From NCBI GenBank assembly GCA_963457535.1, contig OY734803.1, positions 1,798,001 to 1,862,000 of the forward strand: a DNA stretch of 64,000 nucleotides, given 5' to 3'. The notes under the pieces were generated by a model, which made no database searches, was not told where the DNA came from, and saw only the letters and a program-made list of their open reading frames with translations. This document shows, piece by piece, positions 58,522 through 64,000 of the stretch (the stretch's first letter is position 1; every line of letters starts with the position of its first letter). The translations under genes were made by a program, and so were the position numbers. Origin of the DNA: JAHRAW01 sp028066695 (GTDB lineage: Bacteria > Pseudomonadota > Gammaproteobacteria > Arenicellales > Poriferihabitantaceae).

Positions 58522-58550
58522 TGTGGTAATTTGTGGATATTTATGGGGTA
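58511..58550 (+). promoter_or_regulatory. MraZ operator: four 10-bp-spaced repeats
   Basis: The 40 bases fall into four decamers beginning TTGTG, TTGTG, TTGTG and TTATG, with A/T-rich second halves. MraZ is known to bind T-G-G-G-A-like pentamers repeated every 10 bp upstream of mraZ. The periodicity and position match, although the pentamers read TGTGG/ATGGG rather than strict TGGGA. Autoregulation of the dcw cluster is inferred. Confidence 0.65.
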
Positions 58551-58567
58551 ATTTCCCAAAACTCATT

Positions 58568-59026
58568 ATGTTGCGAGGCGGAAGTCCGCTCAGTCTGGAC
58601 GCCAAGGGGCGCGTGGCGATCCCCGGGCGATACCGCGGCCAATTGGCCGAGCGTTGCGGCGGCCGCCTGGTGCTCACCGTGAACACCGCCGGCGAGCGCT
58701 GCCTGTGGCTCTACCCGATGGACGAGTGGGAGCGGGTTGAGCGCAAGGTGGACGAGTTGCCGAGTTTTCAGCGCGCCCATCAAAAACTGAAGCGGTTTTT
58801 CATCGGCCACGCGCGCGAGGTGGACATGGACAAGAGCGGGCGGCTGCTGCTGCCGGCGCCGCTGAAAGAGTTCGCGCGCATCGACAAAGAAGTGTTTCTG
58901 GTCGGGCAGGGCAACAAGTTTGAAATCTGGAACGCAGAGTTGTGGAACACGCAGCGCGAGCAGTGGCTCGCCGAAGAGCTCGACACGGGCAACCTGTCGG
59001 TGGAGATGGAGCAACTGACTTTGTAG
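58568..59026 (+). CDS. mraZ: Transcriptional regulator MraZ
   Basis: A DNA-binding repressor that controls its own division/cell-wall cluster. The 152 residues equal the E. coli length. Two SpoVT/AbrB-like halves are visible: SLDAKGRVAIPGRYRGQL (about 9-26) and EVDMDKSGRLLLPAPLKEFA (about 78-97), each with the D-x-x-G-R-(x)-x-(I/L)-P motif. ATG 58568 was taken rather than an upstream GTG/ATG in the A/T-rich operator because MLRGGSPLSLD is the family start. rsmH follows after 11 bases. Confidence 0.95.
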   Translation: MLRGGSPLSLDAKGRVAIPGRYRGQLAERCGGRLVLTVNTAGERCLWLYPMDEWERVERKVDELPSFQRAHQKLKRFFIGHAREVDMDKSGRLLLPAPLKEFARIDKEVFLVGQGNKFEIWNAELWNTQREQWLAEELDTGNLSVEMEQLTL

Positions 59027-59037
59027 GCTTCGCTTCC

Positions 59038-60003
59038 ATGACGCACACGCCGGTACTCCAAGAGAAAGTGATCGAAGCATTGAAAATTAACGCTAGCGAT
59101 GTGGTCGTGGACGCGACATACGGCGGCGGCGGCCACTCGCGCGCGATTCTCGCGCAACTCGGCGCGGGCGGGCGGTTGCTCGCGCTGGACCGCGACCCCG
59201 AGGCGGTGGCGCGCGCGCGCCGCGACTTCGGCGGCGACGCGCGCTTTGACGCGGTGCATGCGAAGTTCTCGCAACTCGGCCCGGTGCTGCGCGCGCGCGG
59301 ACTGGAGCGGCGCGTGGACGCAATGCTGTTTGACCTCGGCATTTCCTCGCTGCAACTGGACGAGCCGCGCCGCGGTTTCGGCTTTCGCGCCGACGGCCCG
59401 CTGGACATGCGCATGAACCGCGGCGAAGGGCAAAGCGCGGCCGAGTGGCTCGCGAATGTGGGCGAGCGCGAACTGGCGCGAACGCTGCGCGACTTCGGCG
59501 AGGAGCGCTTCGCCGGGCGCATCGCGCGCGCGATCAAGCGCCGCCGCCCGGCCGGCACCGCCGACCTCGCGGCGGCGGTGGCCGAGGCCGCGCCGACGCG
59601 CGAGCGATCCAAGCATCCGGCGACGCGCGCCTTTCTGGCGATTCGCATCGCGGTCAACGACGAACTCGGCGAAGTGCGCGCCGCGCTGCCGCAGGCGCTG
59701 GAGGCGCTGGCGCCGCGCGGGCGGCTCGCGGTGCTGAGTTTTCATTCGCTGGAAGACCGGCTGGTCAAGCGCTTTTTGCGCGAGGAAGCGCGCGGCGACC
59801 CGCATCCGCCGGATATGCCGGTGCGCGAAGAGTCGCTGCATCCGCGCCTGAAAATCGTCGGCAAACCGCGCCGCGCCGATGCGGCCGAAGTCGCGGCAAA
59901 CCGCCGCGCGCGCAGCGCGGTGCTGCGCGTCGCCGAAAAACTCCCGGAAACTTCCGCGGAAAAGGCCGCGGAAACTTCCGTGAAAACCCCGACTGCACAT
60001 TAA
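59038..60003 (+). CDS. rsmH: 16S rRNA (cytosine(1402)-N(4))-methyltransferase RsmH (MraW)
   Basis: An SAM-dependent enzyme that methylates C1402 in the ribosomal P site. The 321-residue product starts MTHTPVLQEKVIEAL and has the SAM loop VVVDATYGGGGHSRAIL, LLALDRDPEAVARAR, DAMLFDLGISSLQLDEP, RGFGFRADGPLDMRM and SFHSLEDRLVKRFLREE. The last ~20 residues are a low-complexity E-K-L-P-E-T-S-A-E-K-A-A-E-T-S-V-K tail encoded by GGAAACTTCCGCGGAAAAGG-type repeats, beyond the usual end of the enzyme. Confidence 0.96.
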   Translation: MTHTPVLQEKVIEALKINASDVVVDATYGGGGHSRAILAQLGAGGRLLALDRDPEAVARARRDFGGDARFDAVHAKFSQLGPVLRARGLERRVDAMLFDLGISSLQLDEPRRGFGFRADGPLDMRMNRGEGQSAAEWLANVGERELARTLRDFGEERFAGRIARAIKRRRPAGTADLAAAVAEAAPTRERSKHPATRAFLAIRIAVNDELGEVRAALPQALEALAPRGRLAVLSFHSLEDRLVKRFLREEARGDPHPPDMPVREESLHPRLKIVGKPRRADAAEVAANRRARSAVLRVAEKLPETSAEKAAETSVKTPTAH

Positions 60004-60005
60004 TC

Positions 60006-60347
60006 ATGAAACGCGCAGAAAAAAAGCCGCGAAAAAAGGCCGCTCGCCGCGCGCGGACACCGCCGCCGCCACGGCGAACCGCGGCCTCGGTCGCCATCGT
60101 CTGGGCGCTGGTGCTCGCCTCGGCGCTTGCGGTGGTCACCGTGCGCCACCAAAACCGCCAGGCTTTTGTCTCATTGCGGCAGGCCGAGGACGCGCAAAGC
60201 GAACTGCAGTTTGAACACGGCCGGCTGCTGCTGGAGCGCACCACCTGGGCGCGCCGCCGCCACATCGTCGGCGCCGCGCGCGAACGGCTCGGCATGGGCG
60301 AGCCGGCGCCGAATGAAATCATCACGCTGACGCTGGAGCGCGAATAA
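60006..60347 (+). CDS. ftsL: Cell division protein FtsL
   Basis: A small bitopic divisome protein that pairs with FtsB and FtsQ. The 113 residues comprise a very basic cytoplasmic tail (MKRAEKKPRKKAARRARTPP), one membrane helix (about 27-47, VAIVWALVLASALAVVTV) and a periplasmic coiled coil (QAEDAQSELQFEHGRLLLER) ending in ARERLGMGEP. Sequence conservation of FtsL is low, so the call relies on this topology and the position between rsmH and ftsI. Its TAA overlaps the ftsI ATG. Confidence 0.9.
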   Translation: MKRAEKKPRKKAARRARTPPPPRRTAASVAIVWALVLASALAVVTVRHQNRQAFVSLRQAEDAQSELQFEHGRLLLERTTWARRRHIVGAARERLGMGEPAPNEIITLTLERE

Positions 60348-62023
60348 TGGCGGAAGAACAACCGAAGCCGCAGGCCTGGCGCCGCCACCTGGTGTTTTTG
60401 GTGATGCTCGCCGCGTTCGCGCTGCTCGGCCTGCGCGTGGTGCACCTGCAGACCGCCGAGCGCGAGCGCCTGCGCGAGCAGGGCGACGCGCGCTACCTGC
60501 GCGAGTTGAGCGTGGCGCCGGCGCGCGGACGGATTCTCGACCGCAACGGCCGCGCGCTTGCGATCAGTACGCCGGTCGCGACTCTGTGGGCCGAGCCGCC
60601 GCGGTTTTGCGCGCGCCCGCAGCGCTGGGAGGAGATGCTGAAACTGCCCGACATCACGGTCACCGAGAAGCAATTGCGCGCGCGCTGCGCGCGGCGCAAA
60701 AACCACGGCTTCATGTATGTGCAGCGCCGCCTGCCGCCGCGCACCGCCGAACTCGCGCTGCAGTTGGCGCCGCCGGGTTTGTCGGCGCAGCGCGAATACA
60801 AACGCTACTACCCGAACGGGCCGGCCGGCGCGCACCTGGTCGGCTTCACCGACCTGGACGACATCGGCCAGGAAGGACTGGAGGGCGCGTATCAATCACA
60901 GCTCGCCGGCGTGCCCGGGCGCATGCGCGGCTTCAAGGACCGCTCCGGAAATTATGTGGAGAGCGTGGAAAGCATCCGCCAGGTGCGCCACGGCGGCGAC
61001 CTGGTCATCAGCATTGACCAGCGCGTGCAGGCGATGGCCGCCGATTATCTGGAGGCCGCGGTGCACAAGCACCGCGCGCGCGGCGGCAGCGTGATCGCCA
61101 TCGGCGTGCCGAGCGGCGAAATTCTCGGCATGGTCAATTCGCCGCAGTTCAACCCGAACAACCGCGCCACGCTGGACGCGAGCGCCTACCGCAACCGCAG
61201 CGTCACCGACCTGATTGAGCCGGGCTCCACGGTCAAGCCGTTCAGCGTGGCCATGGCGCTGGAGAGCGGCAAGGTGCGCCCGGAAACCATGGTGGAAACC
61301 GCGCCGGGAAAAATGCGGCTCGGCAGCCGAACCATCTCCGACGTGCGCAACTTCGGCGAGATTCCGGTGATTGATGTGATCGCCAAATCCAGCAATGTCG
61401 GCGTCGCCAAACTCGCGCTGGAATTTCCGTATGACGATTTGTTCGGCACCTTCGCCGCGCTCGGTTTCGGCAAGCGCGCCGGCGGCCTGCCCGGCGAAGT
61501 CTCCGGCGTGCTGGAGCGCCGCCCGCGGCGCGTCGACCACGCCACGCTCGCCTACGGTTACGGCATGTCGGTTACGCCGCTGCAACTCGCGCGCGCTTAC
61601 ACGGTGTTCGCCACCGACGGCGAATTGCTGCCGTTGACGCTGGCGCGCAAACCGCCCGGTTACCGCGCGCCCGGCACGCGCGTGTTCGGCGCGCAAACCG
61701 CGAGCGAGGTGCGCGAGATGCTCGGCCGCGCGGTGTCCCTCGGCACCGCGCGGCGCGCGCGCATTCCGCGCTACCACGCCGGCGGCAAGACCGGCACCAC
61801 GCGCAAGTTGATTGACGGCGAGTACTCCGAAGACCATTACATCTCGGTGTTCGCCGGCCTCGCGCCGCTGGACGCGCCGCGCTTCGTGGTGGTGGTCACG
61901 CTGGACGACCCGCGCGGAAAGTTTTATTACGGCGGCGACGTCGCCGCGCCGGTTTTCGCAAAGTTGATGCGCGACCTGATGCGCCTCTACAACATCAAAC
62001 CCGACGCCGCGGGGTCCATATGA
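60347..62023 (+). CDS. ftsI: Peptidoglycan D,D-transpeptidase FtsI (PBP3)
   Basis: The septal class B penicillin-binding protein. The 558-residue product has one N-terminal membrane helix (about 14-32), a dimerisation domain (ARGRILDRNGRALA) and the transpeptidase domain with S294-T-V-K297 (IEPGSTVKPF), the S-S-N triad (IAKSSNVGVAKLA) and K481-T-G-T-T (HAGGKTGTTRK). Size and motifs agree with E. coli FtsI (588). It overlaps ftsL and murE by 1 and 4 bases. Confidence 0.96.
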   Translation: MAEEQPKPQAWRRHLVFLVMLAAFALLGLRVVHLQTAERERLREQGDARYLRELSVAPARGRILDRNGRALAISTPVATLWAEPPRFCARPQRWEEMLKLPDITVTEKQLRARCARRKNHGFMYVQRRLPPRTAELALQLAPPGLSAQREYKRYYPNGPAGAHLVGFTDLDDIGQEGLEGAYQSQLAGVPGRMRGFKDRSGNYVESVESIRQVRHGGDLVISIDQRVQAMAADYLEAAVHKHRARGGSVIAIGVPSGEILGMVNSPQFNPNNRATLDASAYRNRSVTDLIEPGSTVKPFSVAMALESGKVRPETMVETAPGKMRLGSRTISDVRNFGEIPVIDVIAKSSNVGVAKLALEFPYDDLFGTFAALGFGKRAGGLPGEVSGVLERRPRRVDHATLAYGYGMSVTPLQLARAYTVFATDGELLPLTLARKPPGYRAPGTRVFGAQTASEVREMLGRAVSLGTARRARIPRYHAGGKTGTTRKLIDGEYSEDHYISVFAGLAPLDAPRFVVVVTLDDPRGKFYYGGDVAAPVFAKLMRDLMRLYNIKPDAAGSI

Positions 62024-63582
62024 GCGCGCGCGCACAAACGGCCGGCGCGGCCGAGACCGCGCGGAAATTTCCGCCGAAGTCGCTGCGCGAATTGCTGCGC
62101 GGCATGGCCGAGGTGGGGCGGCGCGACGAGCGCGAGATTCGCGGCATCAGCATGGACAGCCGCAGCATCGGCGCCGGCGAACTTTTCATCGCGCTGCCGG
62201 GCGGCGCGCATGACGGCCGCGACCACATTCAAGACGCGCTCGCCGGCGGCGCGGCCGCGGTGGCGCGCGAAGCGTCGGCCGGCGCGGCTACGCGCGCGCG
62301 CCGCCGCCGTTCCGAAGCCGCGCCGCGCGGCGCAAGCGCGCGCGGCGCGCCGAGTTTTGACATTCCCGATTTGCGCCGGCATGTCGGCGCGATCGCCGCG
62401 CGCTTTTACGATCACCCGTCGGCAAACATGCGGCTCATCGGCATCACCGGCACCAACGGCAAAACCACCTGCGCGTATCTGCTGGCGCAGGCGCTCGGCG
62501 CGCTCGGCCGGCGCTGCGCATTGGTCGGCACGCTCGGCGCCGGCTTTGCCGGCGCGCTGCGCCCCGGCGAACTGACCACGCCGGGCGCGGCCGACACGCA
62601 GCGCATCCTCGCCGAGTTGCGCGCCGAAAGCGCCGAGGATGTCTGCCTGGAAACTTCGTCGCACGCGCTGGCGCAGGGGCGCGTCAATTGCGTGGAGTTT
62701 GACATCGCGCTGCTGACCAACCTGAGCCGCGACCATTTGGATTACCACGGCGACATGCGCTCGTATGCGCGCGCCAAGGAAATTTTGTTTCGCTGCGAGC
62801 GGCTCGGCGCGGCCGTGATCAACATTGACGACCCGTTCGGGCGCGAGTTGCTGCGGCGGCACCGCGCCGCGTCCTGCCTGCGCTACGGCATGCGCAGCGG
62901 CGATGTGCGCGCGCACAAAGTGCGCCTGAGCGACCGCGGCATTGAAATGGAACTTGAACACACCGCGCTCGGGCGGCGCGCGCAACTGCGCTCGCGCCTG
63001 CTCGGCGCGCTCAATGCGCCGAACCTGCTGGCCGCGGCCGCGGTGCTGGTCGCATGCGGCTTTGCGCTCGGCGAGGCCGCGGACGCGCTCGGCGAATGCG
63101 CGCCGCCGCCGGGGCGGATGGAATTGTGGCGCGCCGAAAACACGCCGGGCGTGGTGGTGGATTACGCGCATACGCCGGACGCGCTCGCGCGCGCGCTGGA
63201 ATCGCTCGGCGCGCTGTGCCGCGGCCGGCTGTGGGTGGTGTTCGGCTGCGGCGGCGACCGCGACCGCGGCAAGCGCGCGCGCATGGGCGCGGCCGCCGAA
63301 GCCTTCGCCGCGCGCGTCATCGTCACCGACGACAATCCGCGAAACGAAGATCCGGCGCAAATCGCCGCGCAAATCGCGGCCGGCATGAGCGCGCCGCCGG
63401 TCATCATTCACGACCGCCGCCGCGCGATTCACGCCGCGCTCGCCGCGGCCGCGCCCGAGGATATGGTGCTGGTCGCCGGCAAAGGGCACGAGACCGCGCA
63501 AAACCGCGGCGCGCGCGTGGTCCGTTTCAGCGACCGCGAGGTGGTGCGCGACGCGCTCGGCATCGCCGAGGGGCGGGCATGA
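62020..63582 (+). CDS. murE: UDP-N-acetylmuramoyl-L-alanyl-D-glutamate-2,6-diaminopimelate ligase (MurE)
   Basis: Adds the third stem-peptide residue. The 520 residues include the ATP loop GITGTNGKTT, TTPGAADTQRILAEL, ETSSHALAQGRV, NLSRDHLDYHG with the carbamylated-lysine region YARAKEILF, and the D-N-P-R motif (TDDNPRNEDP) that selects meso-diaminopimelate over lysine. An Arg/Ala-rich insertion (about 90-112, RARRRRSEAAPRGASARG) lies in the N-terminal domain. The start overlaps ftsI and the stop overlaps murF (ATGA). Confidence 0.96.
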   Translation: MSARAQTAGAAETARKFPPKSLRELLRGMAEVGRRDEREIRGISMDSRSIGAGELFIALPGGAHDGRDHIQDALAGGAAAVAREASAGAATRARRRRSEAAPRGASARGAPSFDIPDLRRHVGAIAARFYDHPSANMRLIGITGTNGKTTCAYLLAQALGALGRRCALVGTLGAGFAGALRPGELTTPGAADTQRILAELRAESAEDVCLETSSHALAQGRVNCVEFDIALLTNLSRDHLDYHGDMRSYARAKEILFRCERLGAAVINIDDPFGRELLRRHRAASCLRYGMRSGDVRAHKVRLSDRGIEMELEHTALGRRAQLRSRLLGALNAPNLLAAAAVLVACGFALGEAADALGECAPPPGRMELWRAENTPGVVVDYAHTPDALARALESLGALCRGRLWVVFGCGGDRDRGKRARMGAAAEAFAARVIVTDDNPRNEDPAQIAAQIAAGMSAPPVIIHDRRRAIHAALAAAAPEDMVLVAGKGHETAQNRGARVVRFSDREVVRDALGIAEGRA

Positions 63583-64000
63583 TGCGCCTGTCGGAAGCGG
63601 CGGCGGTTACGCGCGGCGCGTTGCGCGGGGCGGACGCGGTGTTTGAGGGCGTCGCCATAGATTCGCGCCGCGCCGCGCGCGGCGATTTGTTCGTCGCCAT
63701 CGGCGGCGCGCGCCGCGACGGCCACGATTTCATCGCGCAGGCGCGCGAGGCCGGCGCGGCCGGCGCGCTGGTTTCACGCGCGCGCGCGCGCGCCGGGCGC
63801 GCCGGCGGCGAACTGCCGCATGTCGCGGTCGGCGACACCACCGAAGCGCTCGGCCGCCTCGGCGCGCACTGGCGCGGCCGTTTTGACATTCCGCTGGTCG
63901 CGGTCACCGGCAGCAACGGCAAGACCAGCGTGACCGCGATGCTCGCCTCCATCTTCAGCCGCGCCGGCAAGTGCCTCGCGCCGCGCGCGAGTTTTAACAA
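63579..64000 (+). CDS. murF: UDP-N-acetylmuramoyl-tripeptide-D-alanyl-D-alanine ligase (MurF), 5' part
   Basis: The first 140 codons of MurF, which adds D-Ala-D-Ala to the muropeptide; the gene runs off the window. The start M(M)RLSEAAAVTRGALRGAD, the substrate-binding VAIDSRRAARGDLFVAIGG and the ATP loop VAVTGSNGKTSVTAML are characteristic. ATG 63579 overlaps the murE stop; ATG 63582 is equally possible. mraY and murD would be expected next. Confidence 0.95.
   Translation, partial: MMRLSEAAAVTRGALRGADAVFEGVAIDSRRAARGDLFVAIGGARRDGHDFIAQAREAGAAGALVSRARARAGRAGGELPHVAVGDTTEALGRLGAHWRGRFDIPLVAVTGSNGKTSVTAMLASIFSRAGKCLAPRASFN

Overview
The window is a very GC-rich (GCG/CGC-dominated) bacterial chromosome segment of proteobacterial, most likely gammaproteobacterial, type. 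This is inferred from gene order rather than from any rRNA: kdsD-lptCAB-hpf-ptsN-rapZ-npr-ptsI; purM-purN-DUF3108 beside pgsA-hda; ispB divergent from rplU-rpmA-obgE-proB; rpsT-murJ-ribF-lspA-ispH; nitrilase-tldD-pmbA; and the mraZ-rsmH-ftsL-ftsI-murE-murF division cluster. The lpt genes and a meso-DAP-type MurE imply a Gram-negative cell. A DmdA-like protein hints at a marine or host-associated habitat. No rRNA, IS element, prophage or CRISPR array was seen.

Layout. 0-0.5 kb: two tandem HicB-like genes. 0.5-7.5 kb: DUF1244, LPS transport, ribosome hibernation and nitrogen-type PTS genes, compact and often overlapping. 7.5-16.6 kb: a YadG/YadH-type ABC exporter, purine genes, a CRP-like regulator, pgsA-hda, wrbA, a ferredoxin reductase and mutM. 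16.7-18.4 kb: a less GC-rich two-gene island with a near-consensus sigma70 promoter encoding two PD-(D/E)XK nuclease-like proteins. 18.4-20.9 kb: cysK and a gamma-glutamyltransferase. 20.9-22.6 kb: a frameshifted secreted fibronectin-III protein. 22.7-33.6 kb: a DmdA-like gene, two tRNAs, ispB and the rplU and murJ housekeeping groups. 33.8-39.7 kb: nitrilase, tldD, pmbA, an unknown gene, a tandem structured-RNA locus and hemW. 40-57.8 kb: two giant secreted proteins. 57.9-64 kb: rppH and the start of the dcw cluster.

The most unusual content is a three-member family of secreted beta-sandwich proteins (about 21, 40-48 and 48-58 kb). They are built from fibronectin-III, cadherin-like, Calx-beta, MBG and YDG-type repeats and end in the same C-terminal paired dockerin-like EF-hand module. 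Two of the three carry a single -1-type frameshift. A second unusual locus, at 38.15-38.49 kb, is a tandemly duplicated ~147 bp element that on the minus strand has a promoter, hairpins, a perfect Shine-Dalgarno with a small ORF, and a terminator. A third feature is a degenerate 12-15 bp TTTTCCGCGG-type repeat. It fills the spacers before both giant genes and next to ispH and nit, and a similar motif forms low-complexity tails or insertions inside RplU, RsmH and the nitrilase.

Family assignments come from recognising motifs by eye. No database search was run.
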